A stretch of 64,000 nucleotides of DNA, taken from contig JADDOH010002329.1 in assembly GCA_016648135.1 (NCBI GenBank), positions 186,001 through 250,000 of the forward strand, written 5' to 3'. The notes below the pieces were generated by a model. The model made no database searches, was not told the DNA's origin, and worked only from the letters and a program-made list of their open reading frames with translations. Position numbers and translations under genes: made by a program. Positions 32,030 to 42,869 of this stretch are shown here, one piece after another. The DNA comes from Agrypnia vestita. Its lineage: Eukaryota; Arthropoda; Insecta; Trichoptera; Phryganeidae. Position 1 is the first letter of the stretch. Each line of letters begins with the position of its first letter.

Positions 32030-32530
32030 TCCATCAGGCTAGAAGAGCCTGCAAAACATTCCAGCCACACTACGTTTCACCGACGCTAGCGTTGCTTTAA
32101 ATACCAATCATAAACGGGGGGGTATTTTTCTAACCGCTCGTACATGCACTTGGATCAGTTGACGCCGTAATTCGGTAGACATTATACACGACCAGAGTCG
32201 ACGCATTATCGCGCGGCTTAAAATAGTTTATATTGCAATAAACTTCAAACGAGACCGCCACACTTTTGTTTCTCGGGTGGGAGCCGCGCCGCTGTGGCAA
32301 TTTATCCCGGGCCTTTGCGCGTCGGTTTAATTACTTTCAGGCAGTTTCGGTAGATTTTTGGACAGGGCACTTTTTCATATCCAGCCCCGGTCCTTATCAA
32401 TCACGCCGGGTATTGGAACCCGATCAACCGAACTGCTATGCACGCCGTTGTGGATTAAGCGGAATCAGTGATTGCTATATTTATGCACCTATACGGTTTT
32501 TATCCGTTTTCAAGTTTTTTGCCATAACTT
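32030..32530. other. GC-richer low-repeat island
   Basis: Rich in CpG and with an 88-codon plus frame (32266-32532) lacking any recognised motif. Candidate regulatory DNA. Confidence 0.3.
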
Positions 32531-32544
32531 GATCCGGTCTGCCA

Positions 32545-32790
32545 ATATATGATAAGGAAATTTTAAATGAGAAATGTTGAGGGATTTCATTCAAACAATA
32601 CAAGAAGCGCCGACAGCATAAGACTTTAAAAGAAAAATAATTCATAAAATTATCTAATGTACAAAGGCCTTCAAATCTTCGTAAATATAAAGAAGTTTCA
32701 ACAGGAGTCCAAAAGGTTTATAATGAAATTTTTTAAATGACTGTAGATACAATAAGTTTAAATGTTTATCATGTATTAGCCCGTACAGCA
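32545..32790 (+). pseudogene. Degraded Jockey/CR1-like LINE C-terminus
   Basis: Broken plus-strand frames contain NTRSADSIRL and MYKGLQIF, matching NTRGSENIRLP and MYKGLKIF of the fragment at 22905-23275. Short and inactive. Confidence 0.6.
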
Positions 32791-33540
32791 TATATATGGA
32801 ACTAAATACAGTGAAAATAAAATATATCTATGTCAAACAGCATTATCAAAATAAGTTAACAAATATTCTATTATATTTCTACCAAATTTTAATGTTCAAA
32901 ATCAAGAAGTAACAATGCTCTAGTGTCGATAATTACGGATACAAGCGACCTCAAAGTTTGCATTTTTTTTTCTATATTTTTTACTTATTTTTTGTAAATC
33001 GTTCGACTAACATTATATTAATTTATATCGAATGTTTAAAATTCATGTAAAGAATATCCATAATAGTAAAAGCGAGATAAAATAATTTATGAAATTGATA
33101 CATATTATTATATAATCATACGTAGTGCATGTGAAAATAAGTAGTATGTATATGTGTATGTATATACGACGCATTGTTCCCCATAGACATTTACATTAAA
33201 CATTGTTTGACGTCATTACTTGCAAACCTATATAGACTAGATGTAACCCGTCAAAAATGACGGAACATTGGTTCGCTTCTTTGTGGCGGTCCACGGAGAG
33301 GCGGCCGTTTTTATTGTTTATTTGGTTTTTTAAACCGTAATTTAGTGAATTCGAATGAAATTACGGACAATACTCGAAGTTACGGGGACAGACTGACAGA
33401 CAGACAGGCGGACGGATAACGAAATTATACGTAACAATAAAAGTAAAAGGTAATTCGTATATTTATTGTATAATTCCTATGATTTGGATTGCATTTATGT
33501 AAAAAGCTTTATTAAGATGGAAAGGAATGTAAAAAAAAAA
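32791..33540. other. Unassigned, with GACA-rich patch
   Basis: Mostly AT-rich. Bases 33388-33417 contain a GACAGACTGACAGACAGACA run, and CCGTCAAAAATGACGG (33249-33264) is a small hairpin. Confidence 0.45.
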
Positions 33541-33544
33541 TTCA

Positions 33545-33740
33545 ACAGGATTTGGAACTTTCTATTACCGATCGAGTGCCCTTCCAATTGAGCTGAGAGA
33601 TACTGCATCTATTTGGAAAAAAATAGATGTGACACTAATGTAGGACGTATTGAAAAAAATCTGACGTAAATTTCCAGCTCAATTGGTAAAGCAAATTACC
33701 ATCAATATAATTCTCCGATTTCTAACGTCGATGCCATTTG
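33545..33740. repeat. Two tRNA-like SINE heads in opposite orientation
   Basis: On the minus strand CTCAGCTCAATTGGAAGGGC (A box) is followed by AAGTTCCAAATCC (B-box-like) at 33548-33597. On the plus strand CCAGCTCAATTGGTAAAGCA lies at 33674-33693 with a decayed B box. Both derive from the same kind of tRNA-like sequence. Confidence 0.5.
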
Positions 33741-35494
33741 AGTTTTTTGCGAAAAAGATGTCAATTTATTTTCTTCAGTGATGAGTTCTTCAAATTAATA
33801 TGAAAATATCTAAAAAAAATATTTATTATATTATTGTCAAGAAAAAAAATTGTAACTATATTTGCGGTGTATTTCTCTATTTTTAATGTAATAAATAGTT
33901 TAAATATCTTGACCGCATATTTTGGTTGCTATCATCATCAAACATTCAATAAACTTGATCTTTATTCGTAAGACTAATCTTACCCCTTACATACAGTTGA
34001 TTCCATCGATCCATTTGCTAATAATCATATTAAAATATGTTTAATCCTGATGACAGATGAAGCAATTATGGTTTAACAAATTAAATTAATGCAAATCCGT
34101 GCAGCAGTCGTGTGGCATTTTTTCCTATTCCAACTTTTCACGACCGACAATGAAAGATATCACCTCAATACAAAATGCATGGATTTGATTCACTTTTCCA
34201 CAGGCCCATATGTGCCAATCAATAATTGGATTTACGACTTAGCTCGACACAATATTAAATTGTTCTAACCGTGCGCTTATTAAATTGTATTGTAGAAATT
34301 AATTTGACACACCTGTAATGAAAAACTTGATCACATATTATATTCGTACAGTACATAAATAATCAACATTCCGAGGTAAATCCATTCGTAACGAACAAAT
34401 GCCTTTGTGTAATCATATTTTACTTTTGATATAAACATCTTAAAACAATAATAATTAAACTATAAAAGTGTGTTTTAAAGTAATTTCGATCGAAATGAAA
34501 ACAAGTTGAAATAAAATGCGGGCACCAATCGAATGATTTTCTTATCAATAAATCATAAATAAATATGTTGATATTTCGAAATATAGCTTTATTACCGTAC
34601 TCGCTGTAATCAACTTATCGCTTCATGAATTTAACATAATAAAAATTTATTGAAACAAAGGCTCATATTATCGAACATTTGCCATTACTTTCAGTGGCGA
34701 AACATTTGAAATACCTAAGCGAAGAATTCAACAGTATCTAATATTTTGTACAGTGGAGCCTATCCTTTTACGCTAAGCAAGTGAAAAAAATTAGGGTAGT
34801 TTAACAATTCTTTGAACGAAAATTTGGAAAAGGTTGCAAGTTTTAATATCCAAAAAAATATTAATAATATGTATTTGGCCTGTAGATTATATCTGATAAA
34901 ATTTTCCAGGAAACATTTATTACCAATATGTCATATTCTACCAATAGCACGTGGAAAACAGGATAAGATTCCACATTAACGTGGCATTTGTAAATAATCC
35001 CCCGAAATATTTTTGTAAGTCTTCAATTTTTGTGATTGTATTTATGTACATAATCCCTGTTATTTAAATATCGTATGCACAGTCATTTTTAAATTTAAAA
35101 ATGTACCCTCCTGTACCGCCATTGGGCCTCCTCCGACCGAGATAAATATTTTCAATCTACTTGAGATATGATGTGCAAATAAATAGAAGATGTATTTCTA
35201 CCACTGATGTATTTCTATGTACAAATGCTCAGATCCCTTAAAGTTCGGAAAGTTCCTTTTCGTATTTTTTTACTTTCAGGACACATTTTCGCGAAATAAT
35301 CCAATATAAATAATCCAAATAATAATATCAAAATTCAAATAAATAATCCAAGAGACATTTCCGCGAAACTTATCGCTATATTTAATCAAAGCGAATTACG
35401 TCGTCGAACACTTGAACTACTAGATAAATCACTTTTTAATGAATGCAACGTTCATCAATTCTACCGTAAAAAACCCACACATCAAATTTTTTAA
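33741..35494. other. Unassigned AT-rich DNA
   Basis: About 1.75 kb with no gene or repeat recognised; a slightly GC-richer stretch lies at 34100-34260. Confidence 0.45.
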
Positions 35495-35496
35495 TG

Positions 35497-35526
<30 letters not shown>
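35495..35526. repeat. (TA)n microsatellite
   Basis: Uninterrupted AT dinucleotide run of about 30 bases. Confidence 0.9.
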
Positions 35527-35529
<3 letters not shown>

Positions 35530-35654
35530 TTTTGTCATCTTCTTTCAAAAATTTGGAGGGAAAATGCTATAGCCATCTATGTATACATACATATATGTCT
35601 ATATAAGTTTCTAGAATAGTCCCTTCAAACATTTAAAAGAATACTGATTTAGAA

Positions 35655-35862
35655 TACACATTAAACTTTAAAAAATTCGACAATATGTGGTTGTTCTTAT
35701 GGTGGAACTGGTGAATCACCTATAACGATTTTCTTACACGCTTTATTTATATGGGACTATAAACATCAATAATTTATATTAATTAATATTTATCACCCTG
35801 TGGACAAAATCCAGTTATTATGTTCTCAGAATATGCATACAAAAATATCGTTGAAGTAAGCT
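35655..35862 (-). repeat. GTCTC-family element, decayed arm with tail
   Basis: TTCGACAATATGTGG and GGTGGAACTGGTGAATC belong to the arm, whose GTCTC end is lost. The tail ACCCTGTGGACAAAATCCAG and ATGTTCTCAGAATATGC follows in plus orientation. Confidence 0.75.
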
Positions 35863-36530
35863 TCTTAAGAATGGCTCTTATGAATTTTCTCTAATAATTG
35901 TGTGAAGGTTTTGTTTATTCAGCATAATTCGCATTTATTCGAAAATGATTCTTTGGTAAAAATTCTAACTGAATATTATTAATGTTTTTCCTTTTCCGAA
36001 TTATTTTCGCCCCTTACAAATCAACTGTCCACTCACGGCTCGTGACGGTGATAATTGTTTTAAAATTGAAGTCATTTAATAAAGTTTGTATCACTCGTCA
36101 TCCACTAAATGACTGCATCATTCAAATTTATTGGCACACGCATACTATTGCGTGACCTCTCTACGTGTATTTGTGATGCACGGTGTACTGCACCACCTGA
36201 TAGCATGCATTTAATACAGTGAGTTTGTGTAAAAAATATTCGGTCATTTTTTTAATAAAACAACCTATTTACGATTTATATTGAAAATTGTTTAAAACAT
36301 GTCCACAATGATCGATAAATAAATAAAATTTGAATATTTAGATTAATTACGTAATTAATTATTAATCTTTCAATTGTAATTTTGGTAAATCAAACATTTA
36401 AGGGCATCACAGTTCAGTTGCAAACTTTTCTTACTTCGGTTTATATTTTTTTCTTTTCATCTAGATGAAGATTCAAGGATGCTACATTTATAAAAAAAAA
36501 GGACAAAGAGAACTTATTCACCTTATCATC
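35863..36530. other. Unassigned AT-rich DNA
   Basis: Nothing recognised. Confidence 0.4.
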
Positions 36531-36548
36531 ATATCGTCCCTTATGTGT

Positions 36549-36594
36549 AATGTCACTTAGCAAATATTAAAGGTAATATTTACTTAGTGACATT
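36549..36594. repeat. 21-bp stem hairpin
   Basis: AATGTCACTTAGCAAATATT and its near-complement (19 of 21 pairs) flank a 4-base loop. An outer pair of ATCGTCCCTT / AAGGGACGAT lies at about 36533 and 36798, suggesting a small inverted-repeat element. Confidence 0.7.
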
Positions 36595-36902
36595 GGAATA
36601 GTTTTAAGATAATTCATTCACATGTGATATTAAAAGTATTGAAAATGTTAAAATTAAGACTTTTATCACTAAATAACTACAAACAGAAACGGAATATAAT
36701 ACTGTTTTTTTTTATCTGGAAGAGGGATCAAAAAAATATGAATATTTGTATTCATAATCCTTTTGGCCAATATTACGGTTAGTGAGTTTTACCTCTAAAG
36801 GGACGATATTATTATATTTAAATACGCAAGGAATCTTCGAACAAAATAATGTATACTATTAATGCAATACTGATATATCGTGACAAATTTACATTTAACA
36901 TA

Positions 36903-38188
36903 TTAGGTCCTTACATATGAAATTGACGTTTAGTATGGGAGGAACATAAAGCCGATTTTTTTTTATTATAATATATTTATTTAATCAAAGTATGTACCAT
37001 TGCTATCTATGCACTTTTGCCATCTCATAGGTAGTTCATCGATCCCTTTACTAAAAAAACCATTCGGACGGGAATCAATAAAATCTTTGAAGGCGGTTTG
37101 GACTGCCCCATGGGAGTTGAATTTTTTCCTTTGCAAGAAGTTATCCAAATTTCGAAAAAAATGGTAATCTGTTGGGGCAAGGTCCGGAGAGTACGGTGGA
37201 TGTCTTGGACATTCCAATTGAACCTCCTCTAATTTGGTAGCCGTCTGTTGTGCAGTCTGTGGTCTAGCGTTATCATGAAGCAGCAGTGGCCTAGAGCGAT
37301 TAACCAGCCTCGGTTGTTTAGCAGCTAGCTTTTCCATCATGGTTTGCAGTTGCTGACAATAGACATCTGCCGTAATCGTCTGGCCAGATTTAAGAAAGCT
37401 GTAGTGAACGACACCAGCACTAGTCCACCAAACGCTCACAAGTAACTTTTTTGGAGTCAATTTTCGCTTGGGGCATGGTTTGGCTGGTTCGGCAGGGTTC
37501 AGCCATTGCGATGAGCGCTTCCGATTATCGTACAGGATCCACTTTTCATCACAGGTAATGATTCGATTTAAAATCCCTTCATTATTGTGCCGGTTGAGTA
37601 ATGCAACGCAGCAGTCAACGCGCGTTTGTTGATTTGCTTCACTCAATTCGTGAGGTACCCACCTTTCAAGCTTTTTCACCTTACCAATTTGCTTCAAGTG
37701 GATTAAAACAGTTTTATCACTAACACCGCAGCCTGCAGCTAACTCGGATGTGGTTTGCGATGGATCCGCTTCCACAATAGCCTTCAATTCTTCATTATCA
37801 ACTTTGGTCTCCGGCCGTCCACGGGGCTTGTTCTGCAGGTCGAAATTTCCAGAACGAAAACGTTGGAACCAAAAACGCACTGTGTTTTCTTTTGCGGCAC
37901 CGTCGCCATACACATCATTAATCCTTCGAGCCTTTTCTGCAGTACTGGTGCCACGGTGGAACTCGTACTCGTAAATAACGCGATATTTCAAGTTTTTCAT
38001 TTTGTAAACTGAGTGACGCAAAGAAAAAAACAATTGAGGAAAAAACAAATGAATTATAATTTTCAAAACACAAATACATGAGTAAATAGTTGTATAAATT
38101 TGGATTTGGAATTCCTAACCAAAGAGAAGATATTTGAGATCAAATTTGCCAGTACGGCAAAACGTCAATTTCATATGTAAGGACCTAA
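36903..38188 (-). mobile_element. Complete mariner element (copy 3)
   Basis: A 1286-bp element with the ends TTAGGTCCTTACATATGAAA and TTTCATATGTAAGGACCTAA, flanked by TA at 36901-36902 and 38189-38190. The transposase is on the minus strand. Confidence 0.95.
36981..38000 (-). CDS. Mariner transposase, DD34D, cecropia-like
   Basis: 339 residues from the ATG whose complement lies at 37998-38000; no interruption. D151, D243 and D278 with DD34D spacing, WVPHEL and YSPDLAPTDYHFF are intact. Differences from its sisters include K in TSTAEKARRIND, Q at 248 just after HDNARP, V in KLEEVQLEC and P in CPRHPP. The element is self-contained. Activity depends on whether these substitutions are tolerated, which the sequence does not show. 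Confidence 0.95.
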   Translation of the reverse strand: MKNLKYRVIYEYEFHRGTSTAEKARRINDVYGDGAAKENTVRFWFQRFRSGNFDLQNKPRGRPETKVDNEELKAIVEADPSQTTSELAAGCGVSDKTVLIHLKQIGKVKKLERWVPHELSEANQQTRVDCCVALLNRHNNEGILNRIITCDEKWILYDNRKRSSQWLNPAEPAKPCPKRKLTPKKLLVSVWWTSAGVVHYSFLKSGQTITADVYCQQLQTMMEKLAAKQPRLVNRSRPLLLHDNARPQTAQQTATKLEEVQLECPRHPPYSPDLAPTDYHFFRNLDNFLQRKKFNSHGAVQTAFKDFIDSRPNGFFSKGIDELPMRWQKCIDSNGTYFD

Positions 38189-38190
38189 TA

Positions 38191-39118
38191 TATGCTTCAG
38201 CACATATGCTTTTAATAGTATTTCGTTGAAATATCATTAGTCAATCTAGCATTGTTATTTAACTATATATTTAACTAAAATTTTCCCTAGTTGTTTACTT
38301 AAATACAAATATCTTACATAAATTTGATTTTGTTTTTTATTACAGTAAGTAGCCTAATTTTATAAAAGTACATTAAAGATGTTTAATGCAGTCATCGAGG
38401 ATTACTAGATACATAAAATCTAGAATTCAATATATTCTAAATTATTTATCCTGGGTGACTGCATGTTCGTGTTCAAAGCGTTTTTTTTAATTTTAAGGAT
38501 ATCACTGCTTTTGCTTTTATACCCCACGTATAGTGTTTTATTCAAATGATTTTCTTTATATATTTATTTAGTTATTTTATAATGTGTTTAATTTAATTTG
38601 TGATTGTTATGTTGATATCTTTCTTTTGTACTTTTTCTTGGTTGTTTTTAAACTGCAAGGATACGTCTGTGTTTTTATTCACAATGATGCTAATGCATGG
38701 CATGCACACGCAATAAACATCGCTTGGCCTAGTAATTTTGTTTCTCTTGCAACAATGAATCTTATCAGGCGTAAAAATTATACGAAACTATTGTGATGTT
38801 TTTCGCAGTAATCTAATAGTTCGATTATTTTTTTCAATAATTGATTTTATTAAAATTTAATAAAAAAAATGTGATTAATGTCCAAAAGTTTTGTCCCATA
38901 GTGTGGCGATTAAAACAGCACATCTGTTTACTGGGCGTGGGCGAGCGGGTGGAAACATTGGCGTTAAACGCAGCTTTTCATCTCATACATTGATACCACT
39001 TGTATCAGTTTTATTAAAATCGACCAATTTTCAACGGGGTTTATTTATTTTAGGTGAAATACTCCATTAATCAATTTCAGGCGTAATGGGATGAATTACT
39101 GATTTTCAAACGTATTCT
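38191..39118. other. Unassigned AT-rich DNA
   Basis: A 70-codon plus frame at 38584-38796 shows no motif. A phrase containing GGCATGCACACGC occurs near 38699. Nothing assigned. Confidence 0.4.
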
Positions 39119-39629
39119 AGTATACAGGGTGTCCCGTATCTCGTGTGGTAGATCAAGTCATAATTGTTATCAGAAAAATATTTTAAAAAATGTTTGTGTT
39201 TTAAGAATTATAAGCATTTAAAAAATCTAAAAAATCTACCTTTTGTAACCTTTTTGGGTCATAATAGTCATAATAGTTATCAGAATATTATTAAAAAAGT
39301 CATGTGTTTTAAAAATTAAAAGCATTAAAAAAAAAGAAAAAACTACCCCCTGGGTCTTTTCACTCCTGTTGCTACAAATCTTCATTTTTCTTCATTTTTT
39401 TATTATTATGTAATCCTGAATAATGATTCTGTAAACTTTTGTCCAAAATTCAAAGCCAACTGCTCCAGCTTGGAAGAAAATGTCACTTTTTTCAAAATCA
39501 ATACTTTACCCAGTTGTAACCGACTGTTTTTTTTATTTTTTTTATTTTTTAAATATTTTTCTGATAACTATTATGACTTGGCCTATCACCCGATTTCGGG
39601 TTGACGTCGAGATAAGGGACACACTGTAT
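39119..39629. mobile_element. MITE with ACAGGGTGTCCC ends
   Basis: The left end TATACAGGGTGTCCCGTATC and the right end, as its reverse complement TATACAGTGTGTCCCTTATC, are inverted over about 22 bp with two mismatches. Inside, AAGTCATAATTGTTATCAGA (left) mirrors TCTGATAACTATTATGACTT (right). CCCGATTTCGGG forms a small palindrome near the right end. No transposase. The superfamily is not assigned. Confidence 0.75.
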
Positions 39630-40237
39630 ATTTTAGAAAAATTCGTAAGAATTCCATATACACATTAAAAAATATGTTGCTCATTACTCCACACTGCCGG
39701 GAAATAATATATTTTATTGTTAAAAATCTTACAGAATGTTTATTCCTTAATTTAAAAGGCTTAATTGTTATAATTTTTCTCTTTCGAGAACTATTAAAAA
39801 GAAAAATATACTTTATCGTACATTAATGGTGCAATCAACTATTTTTTTCAATTGTAATCATTAAGAAAATAAACATTTAAATATAAAATATTTATTAAAA
39901 ATATAACGCTTTCTTTCTCAATAATATTTACATGTAGAGACGTGCAAATGTATAATTGAAAATGAAAACTCATATTTCTAAGTAGGAGACAGATCAAAGG
40001 TACACACATATACTTAAACTTTCGAACTTGGGCCAACAAATAATTTACCATGATTATTAATACGTTAAATGATTCAGAAGAATATCATATATACATTAAA
40101 AATAATATTTCTCAATACTTCATATTAAAATATAGATGTATCATTCATTACCAGCTGCGAAATTTTTGTAGGACCATAGATGTCTCTACCATATAACATT
40201 ATTTGAACAACATTTACACAACTTAAAAAATTATAAA
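39630..40237. other. Unassigned AT-rich DNA
   Basis: Nothing recognised. Confidence 0.4.
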
Positions 40238-40415
40238 AAGGGTGTCCTTACGGTGGAATTAGTGGACGTTGCATTGTGACGCTTAAGCCATCCCATCTAT
40301 AAAGACTACCGTATCAGCTGCAAAAATCTATGTATATTAATTAGTTCATGAGAAAGACTGCAGATATCTTTAGATGGTCTGCTCAAATAAATGAAAAGTT
40401 CTCAGATTTTAACAT
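40238..40415 (-). repeat. GTCTC-family fragment (arm core and distal part)
   Basis: GTGGACGTTGCATTGTGACG and CTTAAGCCATCCC are arm-core remnants. GAGAAAGACTGCAGATATCT with AAAAGTTCTCAGATTTTAAC matches the distal part seen at 41320-41400. Confidence 0.65.
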
Positions 40416-40462
40416 ATTTAGCACTAATTAAAGAGTTAAGGTTGTTATTACGGTCGTTAGAC

Positions 40463-40668
40463 ATATTTAACTGTAATTTCGGATATTTTATACGCACCGT
40501 ATGTATTACCGAGAAACGAATCTCGACGTTTCCGACGTCCGACCTCCACCTCCGCGGGTAAAGGTCGTCCTCCTGATGACGTTGGATAAGTATCCAACGA
40601 AACGTCGAGATTCGCTTCTCGGCAATAGATATGGTGCGTATAAAATATCATAAATTACAGTTAAATAT
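40463..40668 (+). repeat. Palindromic element with hammerhead-ribozyme-like fold
   Basis: Arms 40463-40528 and 40603-40668 are inverted repeats with few mismatches; the inner part CGAATCTCGACG / CGTCGAGATTCG is perfect. Between them lie T16.1 (40529) and H17 (40530), a hairpin region with CGACC / GGTCG (40540-40544, 40563-40567), CTGATGA (40573-40579), a perfect GTTGGAT / ATCCAAC hairpin, and GAAA (40599-40602). This is the layout of a hammerhead ribozyme open at stem III. The base of stem I (40531-40539 against 40568-40572) pairs poorly, so self-cleavage is uncertain. Probably derived from a Penelope-like or retrozyme-type element. Confidence 0.55.
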
Positions 40669-40681
40669 ATTTAGCACATTT

Positions 40682-40828
40682 AAAAATTTGATAATATGTG
40701 GATTGGTGAGCGTTGCTTGTGTAGAGTGATCGCCTAAGCCAGCTCATACAGGTTGTAATCCCAGGGCCATGGTTTGAAAAGGTAAAAAGGTCCACAAATT
40801 TTCTCTGCTTCGTCTCTGTGAGTCTTCT
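40682..40828 (-). repeat. GTCTC-family element arm
   Basis: Reads leftwards from GCTTCGTCTCTGTGAGTC through AGTGATCGCCTAAGCCAG to ATTTGATAATATGTGG. Confidence 0.85.
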
Positions 40829-40834
40829 ATGATT

Positions 40835-41280
40835 TATCTCAATCAGGGCTGATTTCACTGCTGACCTGCGACCCGATCTCCTGCATCAGAAGTTGGTAAG
40901 CAGGCGAGGGCCCTGCGTGGTGAGATAAAAACATAACAAGCCCTTCTAAAGGAAGTCGACGTGGATGGATTAATATATAATTCACGCGCGCAAGGCAAGG
41001 ATGAGACCTCCTGCGCAAAATTTGAATAATTGAATACATGAATCCCTGATGGCTCGCCTTCTCTCAATTATTCCTGGCAGGGCGGGCACACCCAACCTTT
41101 AACTAAGGCCCTGCATTCTATAAGTATTCCAATTGTGCCCGTATGTCATCCCGGGATCTGTTCTGATTTCATTTCACTTGATTAAATTTGTTTTACAAAT
41201 ATTAAATAATTTACTAACAATATTTTTATACGTGTGTCCTGAGAAAGCAAAAATGATATCGTCGCTTAATACTCCACTTT
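40835..41280. other. Unclassified GC-richer segment
   Basis: Bases 40845-41165 are GC-richer, with two overlapping minus-strand frames of 66-70 codons and a phrase GGGCGGGCACACCCAACC. Possibly a retroelement piece; no family recognised. Confidence 0.3.
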
Positions 41281-41282
41281 AA

Positions 41283-41575
41283 AAAATGTAGAGGTACCGT
41301 TAGCAGCTGCGAATCTGTTTTTATTATTTAATGAGAAAGACGACAGATATCTCCAGCATAGTCCAATCAAATACATGGAAGGTTCCCTGATTTTAAATAA
41401 AAATACAACTAAAAAAAATGATAATGTGTAGATATTCTTGTAATGGAATTGGTGAATGTTGCATTGTGTAGAGTGATCACTTAAGCCAGCTCACACAGGT
41501 TGCATTCCCCCAGCCATCGTATAAAAGACTTTAATACATGTTTCTCATATAAATAGCTTCATCTCTGTGAGACTT
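41283..41575 (-). repeat. GTCTC-family element, arm plus distal part
   Basis: From TACCGTTAGCAGCTGCGAAT on the left, through AATGAGAAAGACGACAGATA, GGAATTGGTGAATGTTGCAT and GAGTGATCACTTAAGCCAGC, to GCTTCATCTCTGTGAGAC at the right. One of the longest single-arm copies. Confidence 0.85.
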
Positions 41576-41738
41576 CTATAATTTAATTAAAATTTATTTA
41601 AGTTTTTTGTACCGTTTTTTTACTTTTACGTGAGAATATTTAATTGCGCGTGACGTTCTTGTTTTCAATTTTTTTTATTTGTAATAAAATAATTAACATA
41701 AATAAAACTGAATTTTTTACTTAAGATAAATTATTGAA

Positions 41739-41915
41739 ATCTCACAGAAACGAAAGCTGTTTTAATGGGAAACATGTATGAAACACTTTATATATTGGCC
41801 GCGGAGCTTATGACCTGTATAAGCTGGCTTAAGTGATCACTTTACACAATACAACGTTCACCAAATACACAGTAAGGACATCCATACGTTATCAAATTTT
41901 TGAATGTTGTCTTAT
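41739..41915 (+). repeat. GTCTC-family element arm
   Basis: ATCTCACAGAAACGAAAGC, then GCTTAAGTGATCACTTTACA and CAAATTTTTGAATGTTGTC. It faces the preceding minus-oriented copy at a distance of about 160 bp. Confidence 0.85.
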
Positions 41916-42059
41916 TTCAAATAAAGCTCTTTGATCAATTATTTGAAAAAACTTAAGCATTAGGATTAATATGCGATAGAATTAATAGTTCACAATGAAT
42001 TAAATAAATCAAAAATATGAAACAATATTTTCTAATACAAAAATTCAACAATGCGTTGC

Positions 42060-42130
42060 GATGAAAATAGCAAGATGGTAGATCGAATCATGTGAAAGGT
42101 ATTTGGATCGATACCCGTCGCCTTCATAAT
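42060..42130 (+). repeat. tRNA-like SINE head
   Basis: TAGCAAGATGG (A-box-like, 42068-42078) and GGATCGATACCC (B box, 42105-42116) are at tRNA-like spacing. Decayed. Confidence 0.45.
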
Positions 42131-42334
42131 TTTTTGACTTCAAAAACTTTGGAGGCGGCTGAAATCTATCCTGGTACCGGTAAAGTTATGTGTGTTAAAA
42201 TGTATGTAAAAACATGGTGTAAAAATGAGACAATATGAAAAAATAGAAAAAGAGGTATAATCATTAATTAAAATAGGATTATTATAAATGTCACAAAAGA
42301 CCAAGCTATTTTTATACTAAATTATGTAAGAAGT

Positions 42335-42430
42335 CTTTATTGGGTGCCTACAGTGCTTACGCCCTATGACCTGTATAAGCTAGCTTAAGTGATCACTTTA
42401 CACAATGTAATATTTACAGATTCCATCCGA
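42335..42430 (+). repeat. GTCTC-family arm fragment
   Basis: CTATGACCTGTATAAGCTAG followed by CTTAAGTGATCACTTTACAC; the GTCTC start is missing. Confidence 0.75.
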
Positions 42431-42711
42431 GATCAAACACACATATCTACAGTCCTTACGTATACTGTCTACGAAATATACAAAAAAAATTTTTTTCGTT
42501 TTACTTTCTTAAACCATCCAATTTACTCTACATTTTCGGACAATGTTTAAAACATTTCATTTTCATTTCGAACAAAGCGTATTAATCATAAGGAATAAAT
42601 ATAATTAATAATAAGGAAAATTAAAGTTTTTTTTTTATCATAGAATAAATCGGATAGTTTAAGATACTAAAATCCAATTTTCGCAGATTCAACATTATTC
42701 GTAGGGACCGT

Positions 42712-42865
42712 CGATGTATCAAATTTGGAAAGTTATATATTTATATATATGTTATTTATGTACCTCTTTTACAGCATGCAAGCCCTACAAAGGCTTAATA
42801 AAGGCATCCGTACATACTTTCAATTATAAATAGCATTGTCTCTGTGAGAGATTTATAATTTACCT
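42712..42865 (-). repeat. GTCTC-family arm, partly deleted
   Basis: ATCAAATTTGGAAAGTTATA at the left and TAGCATTGTCTCTGTGAGAG at the right; the AAGTGATCACTT core is deleted. Confidence 0.7.
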
Positions 42866-42869
42866 TAAT

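Noticed and set aside
35275..35400. Possible acceptor TTTTTTTACTTTCAG followed by an exon
   Set aside because: All three frames close quickly, and no donor or coding character follows.
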